Below are positions 16,026 to 23,810 of a DNA stretch of 46,226 nucleotides, piece after piece. The stretch lies in the NCBI GenBank assembly GCA_964632995.1, contig CAZWDL010000054.1, positions 1 to 46,226 of the forward strand, in the 5' to 3' direction. How positions within the stretch are numbered: position 1 is the first letter of the stretch; the number at the start of each line of letters is the position of its first letter. Below the pieces are notes generated by a model. That model did not search any database and was not told the origin of the DNA. It saw only the letters and a program-made list of their open reading frames with translations. Position numbers and translations under genes: made by a program. Source of the DNA: CAZWDL01 sp964632995 (GTDB taxonomy: Bacteria > Bacteroidota > Bacteroidia > Chitinophagales > Saprospiraceae).

Positions 16026-18214
16026 TTTTCCTCCCGGCTCATCTCCACAAAGTCGTTCAGCAAATTGCGCACATCTTCAACAGTGAGCAGGTTGTAGCGG
16101 GCCGCGCTCTTCTGCAGGCCCACTTTTACGGTATAAGCTTCGGGTGGCATCACTTTAAAGGTATCCTCGTCCGTACTGTCATCCCCGATGGTCATGATGA
16201 AATCCCAGTCGCGCTCATGGAGCCAGCTGAGGGTTGCTTTTCCCTTGTTGACGCCGGCGTTCTTTATTTCAACTACTTTTTTTCCTTCCAGTACCTGCAG
16301 GTCGAGGTTGGCAGTGAGATAGCGGAGCACATCGCGGAACTCCCGGACGCGTTTTTCGCCAAAATCTTTATCTACGCGACGATAGTGCCAGGCGATGCTG
16401 TAATCTTTTTCTTCGATAAAAGAACCGGGCGTACGTTCGACCAGGTTTTCCAGAACGGTCCGGATCTGATCTTTCCAGCCTCGCTCCAGGTTGGGATTGG
16501 AGATCCAGTCATCGCCCCGTTTGATCCATACGCCGTGTTCGGCCGACATATCAATGTGCAGCGGGCCCAGCCATTTTTCGAGCGTTTCCCGGTCGCGCCC
16601 GCTGTTAACGACGACTTTAGTACCTTTTTGCTTATTGAGTTCGCCCAGTAATTGCAGCAATTTTTTGTCGGGCGTAACTGCATGCGGATCCGGATTAAAG
16701 GGCATCAGGGTACCGTCGTAGTCAAGGATGACCAGGCGCCGGCGGGCATTTTGATAAGCCTCATACACTTTTCTTCGCTTCTCATCATCGAGTTCGAAAG
16801 TATTCTGCTCCCGCTGTTCTTTCATGAGGGCGCGCTGCTCCCGCATGAAGGCATTTGCCCAGTTTCTGATATCGTATTTCTTGAGTTTTTTCTGCATGGT
16901 TTCCAGGCGCCAGCGCTGTTCGGATTCATTCATTTCCAGCGCATCGTGCAAGGCCATTATCAGATCGTTGACATCCTGGGGATTGACCATGATGGCTTCT
17001 GTCAGTTCATTTGCTGCGCCGGCCATCTCACTGAGAATAAGCACGCCTTTTTTGCTGTCTTCTTTACTGGCCACGTATTCTTTGGCCACCAGGTTCATGC
17101 CGTCGCGCAGGGGCGTAATGAGGGCGATATCGGCCTCTTTGTAGAGTGTAGTGAGGTCGCCGAACTCCAGAGAGCGGTAGAAATAGTTGATCGGCACCCA
17201 GTCGAATTCACCGAATTCGCCATTAACTTCACCGACCAGTTCATCGATATGGTGTTTGAGTTCCTGATACTGGTCGACACCGGAGCGCGAGGGAACGACC
17301 ACCATCATCAGCGTGACTTTCCCTCTGTATTCGGGATATTCGCGCAAAAAGCGGCGGAAGCCGTAAAGTCGCTGTTCAATGCCTTTGGAATAGTCGAGGC
17401 GGTCGATGGAGATGATCAGCCGGGTAGTTTTAGCCAGCTGTTTAATTTTGAAGGAATCGTCTTCCGATTTGATATCAATCTCGGGATGAGCGTACTTTTC
17501 ATAATCGATTCCCATGGGATACACATCCACATTGACCAGGCGATTACCGACGGTGAGCTTTCCGAAGCTGTGTTCGTACCCGACGATGCGGTAAACCGCA
17601 CTGAGAAAATGACGCATATAACCGAAAGTGTGGAAACCGATAAGGTCGGAACCGAGTACGCCTTCGAGGATCTGCTTGCGCCAGGGCAGGATGCGGAAAA
17701 CCTCATAAGAAGGAAAGGGAATGTGCAGAAAGAAACCGATGGATACCCGGGGGTGCTCTTTGCGAATCATCTGCGGCAGCAGCATCAGTTGGTAATCGTG
17801 AACCCACACCAGGTCATTTTCCTGAATGAGTTCATTGACAACGTCGGCGAACTTTTGATTAACAGACTTATAGGCTTCCCAGTATTCGTCCTGGTAAGTG
17901 GTATACTGGGTAAAATAGTGGAAGTGCGGCCAGATGGTTTTGTTGGCAAAACCTTCGTAGTAAAGCGTAATCTCCTCACTGCTGAGAAAAACCGGAACCA
18001 GCCCTTGATCTTCCAGATCGCGGCGAACATTTTCGCGCTCAACTTCCTCGGTGACCTCCTGACCGGGCCAGCCGATCCATATTCGCGAAAGCGAATCATC
18101 CAACGAATTAAGCCCGGTGGCCAGACCGCCGGCGCTGGGATGGTAAATTAATTTATCATCGTGCTTTTCAATAGTGACGGGCAGCCGATTGGAGATAATG
18201 ACGATTCGGGACAT
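16007..18214 (-). CDS. Bifunctional trehalose-6-phosphate synthase/phosphatase (OtsA-OtsB fusion)
   Basis: 735 residues from ATG 18214 (MSRIVIISNRLPV). The frame extends upstream to 18352, but that part contains the promoter. The N-terminal GT20 glucosyltransferase (about 1-470) shows ISNRLPV, VWVHDYQLMLLPQMIR, GFFLHIPFPSYEVFR, RLDYSKGIEQRL and DGMNLVAKEYVA. The C-terminal HAD phosphatase (about 490-730) shows LVILDYDGTLMPF, VVNSGRDRETLEKW and TIGDDSTDEDTF. Together they turn UDP-glucose and glucose-6-phosphate into trehalose, a stress protectant. Both active sites look intact. The 3' end is formed by a heptamer repeat. The EI24-type gene follows 45 bases later. Confidence 0.95.
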   Translation of the reverse strand: MSRIVIISNRLPVTIEKHDDKLIYHPSAGGLATGLNSLDDSLSRIWIGWPGQEVTEEVERENVRRDLEDQGLVPVFLSSEEITLYYEGFANKTIWPHFHYFTQYTTYQDEYWEAYKSVNQKFADVVNELIQENDLVWVHDYQLMLLPQMIRKEHPRVSIGFFLHIPFPSYEVFRILPWRKQILEGVLGSDLIGFHTFGYMRHFLSAVYRIVGYEHSFGKLTVGNRLVNVDVYPMGIDYEKYAHPEIDIKSEDDSFKIKQLAKTTRLIISIDRLDYSKGIEQRLYGFRRFLREYPEYRGKVTLMMVVVPSRSGVDQYQELKHHIDELVGEVNGEFGEFDWVPINYFYRSLEFGDLTTLYKEADIALITPLRDGMNLVAKEYVASKEDSKKGVLILSEMAGAANELTEAIMVNPQDVNDLIMALHDALEMNESEQRWRLETMQKKLKKYDIRNWANAFMREQRALMKEQREQNTFELDDEKRRKVYEAYQNARRRLVILDYDGTLMPFNPDPHAVTPDKKLLQLLGELNKQKGTKVVVNSGRDRETLEKWLGPLHIDMSAEHGVWIKRGDDWISNPNLERGWKDQIRTVLENLVERTPGSFIEEKDYSIAWHYRRVDKDFGEKRVREFRDVLRYLTANLDLQVLEGKKVVEIKNAGVNKGKATLSWLHERDWDFIMTIGDDSTDEDTFKVMPPEAYTVKVGLQKSAARYNLLTVEDVRNLLNDFVEMSREEKMKDER

Positions 18215-18295
18215 AACAGCTATAGTTGGTTTGGATTTTAGATAATCTGATCTTCTTTTAAACCTGCCGGAAAGCCCTGTCAGCTTGCGGCAGAA

Positions 18296-18326
18296 AAAAG
18301 ATACAACAAATGATTTCTTTAACCAA
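18296..18326 (-). promoter_or_regulatory. Promoter of the trehalose gene
   Basis: The minus strand reads TTG (18324-18326), 20 bases, TATCTTTT (18296-18303), one base off TAnnTTTG. The transcript would start about 76 bases before ATG 18214, confirming the shorter reading frame. Confidence 0.65.
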
Positions 18327-18388
18327 CTCTCTAACAGCCCCTGTTGCAACAATGTTCCATAGTTTCACGGCAAGCGTGAAGTGAGTGC

Positions 18389-19783
18389 TCAGGCTGATTT
18401 CTTCCGTTTCTTACGCCGGGTTTTAAAAAGCTCCGTCACCTCTTTTTCCTTGAGGAAGCCAAAATCCTGGAAGGTAGTAGACACGAACTTTTTGATATCC
18501 TGATAGTCCTTGCCGCGCTTGTCCGTGAAGTGTTTGAGCAGGCGTTTGACGTAGGCCATCGACAGTTCTTTCAGGCTTTGGTTAAACTGTTGATTGGCGA
18601 ATATGCCCATATAAATGGGGAAGAGCTTGGTGATTTCAAAGAAATCGGTATAGTCTTCCACCTCCAGATCGTTGATGAAGCGGGCAAAATACTGATAGAT
18701 GGTTTTGCGAACCACCTCGTTGATGGTCGACACCCCTTCGTGTTGAATGTAGAACAGCCTGACGGCCTCCTGCACTTCTTCAGTATTATATCCTTTGGTG
18801 TGTATCTTTTCCACCAGTTTGTAGAATTCGCTTAACTGGTCTTTGATTTTTTTATCGATCAGGGCGGCCATCCTCAGGTCGGCATCCGGGCTCAGGTCGA
18901 GCTCATCATGATCGTGCAATTCGAGCACGAACTCCAGGAAGCGCTCATCGAATTCTTTGGATTTCTTACGGGTTTCATTGAAGTATTTGGCGAGGTGCTT
19001 CCGATCGGCTTCTTCGAGATCGAAGAAAAAGCCGTAGAGGGCCATGAGTTGAAGATGCTCATCGGTGCCCTGAAAGTCTTTATTTTCAATAAACTTTTTG
19101 ATAGGCGGAATAAGGCTACTGTTATCCACGTCGATAAGAATCCGGTGGATGATGAAGCTGCGTAGCTGAGAAAACATCGTTTTCAGCTGCGCTATAGTTT
19201 CCGGAAATTCCGCCGTCATGAAGTTGTCATTGCGGAACTGCCGCCGGTAACGCAGGTATCCGGTTTTACGCTCTTTTCGGCGCCGGTACTTATCCAGCTT
19301 CTGCGATTGCAGGAAGTAGCGGACGCGTTTATTATCGATGGTGTTGATCAGGTTGGTGATCCAGATATCGCTGCTGAGGGCAAAGCCGATCTGAATAGAT
19401 TGGCCGATGCGCTTCTTAAGAATATCGAAGTTAGCCGAATTGCAAATAGCCAGCAGTACTTCTTTAAAGTGGTCTTCCGGACGGGCGTACTTGAACTCAT
19501 CATTGATTTCTCCGCGCAGGACGGAGTAACCGAGAATTCTGGGAAGATAAAGACCCTCAAACACCTCGTCGAGAAGCACGAGTTCCAGCGGAACCAGTTG
19601 CAGAGGATCCTTGGCCGCCACTTCATCGTAGATGAGAGCGATACGCGGCTCAAACATCTCCTTGAGGCGCAGGTAATCCTCTTCCTCTTCCTCTTCCAGA
19701 TACGAGGACAGTTCTTCCGAGGCTTGGATCTCGCCGGCCAGCTCTTCCAGGCCTTCCAGGTAGGATTTATCTAACTCATACAT
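18389..19783 (-). CDS. Uncharacterised mostly helical protein
   Basis: 464 residues; I do not recognise a named family. No signal peptide or transmembrane segment. The N terminus carries a run of acidic residues (SSYLEEEEEEDYLRLKEMF), the middle a basic patch (DKYRRRKERKTGYLRYRRQFRND), and the C terminus a lysine/arginine tail (FKTRRKKRKKSA). Hydrophobic periodicity and the near absence of Gly/Pro-rich loops suggest an all-alpha, possibly repeat-like, cytoplasmic protein. It has its own strong promoter at 19890-19920 and stands 174 bases upstream of the trehalose gene, which also has its own promoter, so an operon is unlikely. Length, composition and promoter support a real gene; function unknown. 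Confidence 0.85.
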   Translation of the reverse strand: MYELDKSYLEGLEELAGEIQASEELSSYLEEEEEEDYLRLKEMFEPRIALIYDEVAAKDPLQLVPLELVLLDEVFEGLYLPRILGYSVLRGEINDEFKYARPEDHFKEVLLAICNSANFDILKKRIGQSIQIGFALSSDIWITNLINTIDNKRVRYFLQSQKLDKYRRRKERKTGYLRYRRQFRNDNFMTAEFPETIAQLKTMFSQLRSFIIHRILIDVDNSSLIPPIKKFIENKDFQGTDEHLQLMALYGFFFDLEEADRKHLAKYFNETRKKSKEFDERFLEFVLELHDHDELDLSPDADLRMAALIDKKIKDQLSEFYKLVEKIHTKGYNTEEVQEAVRLFYIQHEGVSTINEVVRKTIYQYFARFINDLEVEDYTDFFEITKLFPIYMGIFANQQFNQSLKELSMAYVKRLLKHFTDKRGKDYQDIKKFVSTTFQDFGFLKEKEVTELFKTRRKKRKKSA

Positions 19784-19809
19784 AATTTATAGGGCTCATT
19801 TTAAAGGCA

Positions 19810-19843
19810 AACCTGATAGTGCACTTCGAGGCACTACCAGGTT
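19810..19843. promoter_or_regulatory. Leader hairpin of the 18389-19783 gene
   Basis: aacctgatagtgc and gcactaccaggtt pair over 13 bases with one mismatch. It lies between the predicted transcript start (about 19883) and the ATG at 19783, ending 27 bases before the start codon. No T tract follows on either strand. Confidence 0.55.
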
Positions 19844-19889
19844 CACTAACTATAGTAGAAATAAAGTATAGCCAATTTAACTATTCCTA

Positions 19890-19920
19890 CAAATATACCT
19901 TTTCAGGGCCATAAGTTCAA
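19890..19920 (-). promoter_or_regulatory. Bacteroidota-type promoter
   Basis: The minus strand reads TTG (19918-19920), exactly 20 bases, TATATTTG (19890-19897), a full consensus match. It drives the uncharacterised gene starting at 19783. Confidence 0.8.
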
Positions 19921-19976
19921 ACTCCGGCCACAGGAAAGTGCATTTGAGAACGTTAAATTTAGTTAATCTCTACGGC

Positions 19977-20008
19977 AAAAGGGCCCGCATCCGGTCGGAA
20001 GCGGGCCC
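19977..20008 (-). terminator. Rho-independent terminator of rpsP
   Basis: 8-bp GC stem gggcccgc/gcgggccc followed on the minus strand by tttt, 32 bases after the rpsP stop. Confidence 0.85.
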
Positions 20009-20039
20009 CTTCACCTGAAATTGCAGGAGCTGGAGTGTA

Positions 20040-20717
20040 TTAGTCCTTTTTCTTCTCCTCCGATTCTTCGGTCTGTTCCTCTTCGGTAGATGCTTCTGCT
20101 TCGGCCGGCGCTGTTTCTTTTTCCGGTTCAGCGGCGCCTTCCTCCGGTTCCTGGGTAGCCGCTTCGGTTTCAGCGGGCGCTTCTTCGGCCGCTTCGACTT
20201 CCGCCGGCGCTTCTTCGGCTGCTTCAGCCTCTGCCGGCGCTTCTTGCGTTGCTTCGGCAGCAGCGGCTTCTTCCTCCGGTGCTTCCTCTTCCTCTTCGGG
20301 AATGACAGCCGGTGTACCGCTCACCTGTTCCTGGAATTCAATCCTTTCTTCTTCCCACTTGGCCCGGCGCTCGGAAATTTTTTCCTCTTTTTTCTCTACC
20401 CACTGCTGAAATTTGGCCTCGGCTTCTTCTTCGGTGAGTGCTCCTTTGGCGACACCACGCATCAGGTGTTTTTTATAATAAATACCTTTAAAACGAAGAA
20501 TAGCTCTGGCGGTATCGGTGGGTTGAGCACCATTCATCAGCCATTCGTAAGCCTTATCGCGATCGATGTCGATGGTCGCCGGCTGAGTCATGGGATTATA
20601 GGTTCCCAGTCTCTCAATAAAACGGCCATCGCGCGGAGCACGAACGTCGGCAACGACAATATGATAGAAGGGGCGCTTCTTACGGCCTTTTCTCTGCAAA
20701 CGAATCTTTACAGGCAT
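20040..20717 (-). CDS. rpsP: 30S ribosomal protein S16 with long acidic C-terminal tail
   Basis: 225 residues, while the S16 core is about 80-90. Residues 1-about 85 are S16 (MPVKIRLQRKGRKKRPFYHIVVAD, GRFIERLGTYNPM, DRDKAYEWLMNGAQPTDTARAILRFKGIYYKKHL). A charged helix follows (about 90-135), then about 85 residues almost entirely of Ala, Glu, Pro and Thr with near-repeats of EEAPAE-EAA. C-terminally extended S16 is common in Bacteroidota, but this tail is long. No RimM or TrmD gene follows, unlike the usual rpsP operon elsewhere. The gene is alone between a full-consensus promoter and a GC-rich terminator. Confidence 0.95.
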   Translation of the reverse strand: MPVKIRLQRKGRKKRPFYHIVVADVRAPRDGRFIERLGTYNPMTQPATIDIDRDKAYEWLMNGAQPTDTARAILRFKGIYYKKHLMRGVAKGALTEEEAEAKFQQWVEKKEEKISERRAKWEEERIEFQEQVSGTPAVIPEEEEEAPEEEAAAAEATQEAPAEAEAAEEAPAEVEAAEEAPAETEAATQEPEEGAAEPEKETAPAEAEASTEEEQTEESEEKKKD

Positions 20718-20746
20718 TGGTTATTTTTAAATTTAATTTAACCATA

Positions 20747-20779
20747 ACCCGCTTACCTTGAAGATCAAGCGGCGGGTTT
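20747..20779 (-). promoter_or_regulatory. rpsP leader stem-loop
   Basis: In the untranslated leader, acccgc/gcgggt forms an outer stem and cttga/tcaag an inner stem. It ends 30 bases before ATG 20717. It could be a protein-binding leader element; this is inference from position and structure. On the plus strand it is followed by TTTTT, but no plus gene lies upstream. Confidence 0.45.
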
Positions 20780-20789
20780 TTAACGGGCG

Positions 20790-20820
20790 CAAAGCTACAC
20801 CTTTTTTCTGTCAAGCACAA
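20790..20820 (-). promoter_or_regulatory. rpsP promoter
   Basis: The minus strand reads TTG (20818-20820), exactly 20 bases, TAGCTTTG (20790-20797), a full match to TTG-N20-TAnnTTTG, about 73 bases from the start codon. Confidence 0.8.
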
Positions 20821-20988
20821 GTAAAGTTGTTCTTTTACTAAATATTGTTTCCGGCGGAAAATTCTTGCAACAATCCCTCTGCCTTTGATATTGGGGATGT
20901 AATGAATGCTTAAGGGACCGCAGAAAAATAAATTATGAATAATCGTGTTATAAATTATTCTGTACACAACCCTAAAACAGGTCATGCT

Positions 20989-23553
20989 ATGATAAAACCC
21001 CTGCTCCGTAGCTTCCTATTACTCGTTTTGCCTGTTTGGCTTTGCGCTCAGGCAGAAATCGGCGGAATTGTCAACCGATACGCTGCAGTAGAAGACATTG
21101 AATTCTGTTCGGCGCAGCTTCTGCTCTCCTCCTCAGAAGATTTTGCTGCCGGCGACGACATTTTGATCATCCAGATGAAGGGCGCCCGGCTTAGCATCGA
21201 GGAATCGCCTGCTTTCGGCGACCTGCTGGATCCGGGACAGGCGGGCCGCTTTGAACGTGCACGCATCAGCACCATCAACGGCAACCGGCTTACCCTTGAG
21301 AACGCGCTGCTCCACGAATACGACCCCACCGGGCAAGTGCAGGTAGTCAGCATTCCGGTTTACGAAGAGGCCAACGTGGTCAGCACATTGCAGGCGCCCG
21401 GATGGAACGGCGCCACGGGCGGCGTGCTCATTATAGAAGTCAACGGCGTCCTGGAGCTGGAAGCTGATATTAATTTGAGCGAGACAGGTTTCCGGGGTGG
21501 GCTTTCCGACGTCATCCAGGATACGGAATGCAATTTTTTAACAGCCGTCCGCGACTACGGGGTCGAGCGCAACAGCTGGAGAGGAGCCCCCAAAGGAGAA
21601 GGTATAGGGGTAACCCTTGACAGGGAAAACGGCCGCGGTGCCCAGGGCAACGGAGGTGGTGGCGGCAATGATCACAATGCCGGTGGTGGTGGTGGCGCCA
21701 ACAGCAGTCCCGGCGGCAGCGGCGGGGAAAACCGCCAGAGCGGCTTCGGGTGCGACGGCGCTTTTCCCGGCCTGGGCGGCAAAGCGGCTCCGATCGATTC
21801 TGCCCGCCTCTTTATGGGCGGTGGCGGTGGCGGAGGTCACGAAAACAACGACAATGGCTCGGACGGCGGACATGGGGGCGGTATCCTGCTTCTTTTTGCC
21901 AATACCATTGTGGGTAATGATCAGGTGATTCGAAGCAACGGCGGCAGCCCTGCCCTTACTACCGGTGACGGCGGCGGTGGCGGCGGGGCCGGCGGAACCA
22001 TCGTCATCCAGGCTCAACAAATCGACGGCCCGCTGCGGGTGGAAGCCTTAGGCGGCGACGGCGGATCCATTGACAACCGTAACGAAAACCGATGCTTCGG
22101 CCCCGGCGGCGGCGGCAGCGGCGGGCGCGTACTGAGTAATCGAAGTGCAGCCCTGAATACGGACGTCCGGGGCGGCAGCCCCGGCCAATCGATCAATTCA
22201 AGCAGTTGCGGCGACGGCCCCAACGGCGCCCAGGCCGGCACGGAGGGACTGATCACTCCCTTCGCAGGCCTTCCCCAAAGCGAAGAACGCAACGAAGCGC
22301 CCGCCATCGTCAGTCAACCGTCCCCGCAAAGCGCCTGTCCCGGCGACTCGCTGCGCCTAACCCTGGAAACGACAGGCGCCGGACTACAGTTTCAGTGGCA
22401 GATAGACCGGGGGAACGGCTTTGCCCTCCTCGAAGACGATGATACCCACCAGGGAACTCAATCCGCAACGCTGACCTTGTTCAACCTGACCCCCGGTATG
22501 GACGGATACCGGTATCGCCTCCTGCTCTCCACCGACTGCTTTGAAGATATCATTTCCGAGCCGGTGCTGCTGACTATTACCGGGCCGCCCGAAGCCCGCT
22601 TCGAATTCACACAGCAAGGAAGCAACTTGTTATTTGACAACCGTTCAGCTGGCGCCGACCGCTACGAATGGAACTTTGGGGATGGCAGCACCAGCGATGA
22701 AACCAGCCCCGCGTATTCATACCAAACCCCCGGGGAATATACCGTCACCCTGGTCGCTGTCAATGCCTGCGGGCGGGACACCAGCCGGCAAACAATAAAC
22801 GCCGGACAACTTCCCGCTGCCGCCTTTACTTTTGACCAGGCCAACGGTTGCTCCCCGCACCTCGTTCGATTCTCCGATGCTTCCACCGGCCTGTTCGATC
22901 AATACGAATGGCAGTTCCCGGGAGGAGACCCCACCAGTTCCAACGATCCCAACCCGCAGGTGATTTATCGCCAGGCAGGTGTGTACAGTGTAACGCTGCG
23001 CATACAAGGCGCGCTGGGCGCCAGCACGGTTACCCGCAATGAAATCATCAGGGTGCAGGCTTTCCCCGAACCGGTCTTTGACTTTGAAATAACCGGCCCC
23101 GGGGAAGTCAGGTTTATCAACCGTTCTTCCGGCGCCGAGAGCTATCGTTGGGAATTCGGCGACGGCCAGGTCAGTGAGGAAGAGCAACCCGTACATACTT
23201 ACAACAGCAACGGCGTATTCGAAGTAACGTTAAATGCCCAGAATGGAAGTTGTGCCAGCGCCACTAGCCGAACGGTCGCTATTATACTCACCGGCCGCCC
23301 CTCCCCCGCCTTGCCGCCGGGGATGAAATTGTTTCCCAACCCCAGCAGCGGCCTGATTTACCTGGAGACAGACCATCCCGGACTTTGGCCACTGCAGTGC
23401 CGGGTGTTCAGCGCCCAGGGACGCAAACTGTTGGACGAATTCCTGGGGAAAAACGGCTCACTTGACTTGAGTCAGCTGCCTGCCGGAACCTACCTGTTGC
23501 AACTTCAGTCGCAGCAACGAACATGGGTATCGAAGATCAGTATCATCCCTTGA
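20989..23553 (+). CDS. Gly-rich, Ig-like and PKD-domain secreted protein, T9SS type A
   Basis: 854 residues from ATG 20989, chosen because it opens directly into a signal peptide (MIKPLLRSFLLLVLPVWLCAQ). An ATG at 20935 would place 18 polar residues before it. After a beta-rich N domain (about 22-200), residues about 200-420 are strongly glycine-rich with runs of G, N and D, typical of repetitive surface domains. About 440-540 is an Ig-like region (QPSPQSACPGDSLRLTL ... FQWQ). Three PKD domains follow at about 545-770 (YEWNFGDGSTSDETSPAYSY, YEWQFPGGDPTSSNDPNPQVIY, YRWEFGDGQVSEEEQPVHTY). The C terminus is a type A sorting domain (KLFPNPSSGLIYLE ... LPAGTYLLQL). It is likely a cell-surface structural or adhesive protein; no enzymatic motif was seen. 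Confidence 0.92.
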   Translation: MIKPLLRSFLLLVLPVWLCAQAEIGGIVNRYAAVEDIEFCSAQLLLSSSEDFAAGDDILIIQMKGARLSIEESPAFGDLLDPGQAGRFERARISTINGNRLTLENALLHEYDPTGQVQVVSIPVYEEANVVSTLQAPGWNGATGGVLIIEVNGVLELEADINLSETGFRGGLSDVIQDTECNFLTAVRDYGVERNSWRGAPKGEGIGVTLDRENGRGAQGNGGGGGNDHNAGGGGGANSSPGGSGGENRQSGFGCDGAFPGLGGKAAPIDSARLFMGGGGGGGHENNDNGSDGGHGGGILLLFANTIVGNDQVIRSNGGSPALTTGDGGGGGGAGGTIVIQAQQIDGPLRVEALGGDGGSIDNRNENRCFGPGGGGSGGRVLSNRSAALNTDVRGGSPGQSINSSSCGDGPNGAQAGTEGLITPFAGLPQSEERNEAPAIVSQPSPQSACPGDSLRLTLETTGAGLQFQWQIDRGNGFALLEDDDTHQGTQSATLTLFNLTPGMDGYRYRLLLSTDCFEDIISEPVLLTITGPPEARFEFTQQGSNLLFDNRSAGADRYEWNFGDGSTSDETSPAYSYQTPGEYTVTLVAVNACGRDTSRQTINAGQLPAAAFTFDQANGCSPHLVRFSDASTGLFDQYEWQFPGGDPTSSNDPNPQVIYRQAGVYSVTLRIQGALGASTVTRNEIIRVQAFPEPVFDFEITGPGEVRFINRSSGAESYRWEFGDGQVSEEEQPVHTYNSNGVFEVTLNAQNGSCASATSRTVAIILTGRPSPALPPGMKLFPNPSSGLIYLETDHPGLWPLQCRVFSAQGRKLLDEFLGKNGSLDLSQLPAGTYLLQLQSQQRTWVSKISIIP

Positions 23554-23568
23554 CCCGGATTGAAAGCC

Positions 23569-23730
23569 TTACTGATGTGGTCGCTGGATAAACTCAGACT
23601 CTTCGGTGACCTCCATGACATTGATACCGAAGTTTTGCAGGATGGCGTAAAGGATAATCAGGATAGCCAGGATGAGGAAAAAGAGTTCCCAGCGGGTAAT
23701 GAGGCGGCGGTTGTTCTCTGAATCTGCCAT
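23569..23730 (-). CDS. Small single-pass membrane protein (53 aa)
   Basis: A 53-residue frame with ATG at 23730 and TAA at 23569. Polar basic N terminus (MADSENNRRLITRW), one hydrophobic span of about 20 residues (ELFFLILAILIILYAIL), then a short acidic tail (VMEVTEESEFIQRPHQ). No family recognised. It lies 80 bases downstream of the TonB-dependent receptor on the same strand and converges on the PKD protein gene. The clear positive-inside/transmembrane pattern argues that it is real. Function unknown. Confidence 0.65.
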   Translation of the reverse strand: MADSENNRRLITRWELFFLILAILIILYAILQNFGINVMEVTEESEFIQRPHQ

Positions 23731-23810
23731 GGGTCTAGGGTATTAGGTGTTTTCCGGCAAATATACGTCTTCTTACACTTTTTGATTTATCCTGTTTTTC
23801 GTTTTGGTTT

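Noticed and set aside
16652..18151. 499-codon plus-strand frame opposite the trehalose gene
   Set aside because: It is antisense to both catalytic domains of a well-conserved enzyme and has no motif, signal or promoter of its own.
20747..20779. Plus-strand terminator upstream of the PKD protein gene
   Set aside because: No plus-strand gene precedes it; the stem is better explained as part of the rpsP leader.
21640..22140. Glycine-codon repeats resembling a CRISPR or minisatellite
   Set aside because: The repetitiveness comes from the Gly-rich protein domain; there are no constant repeats with variable spacers of fixed length.
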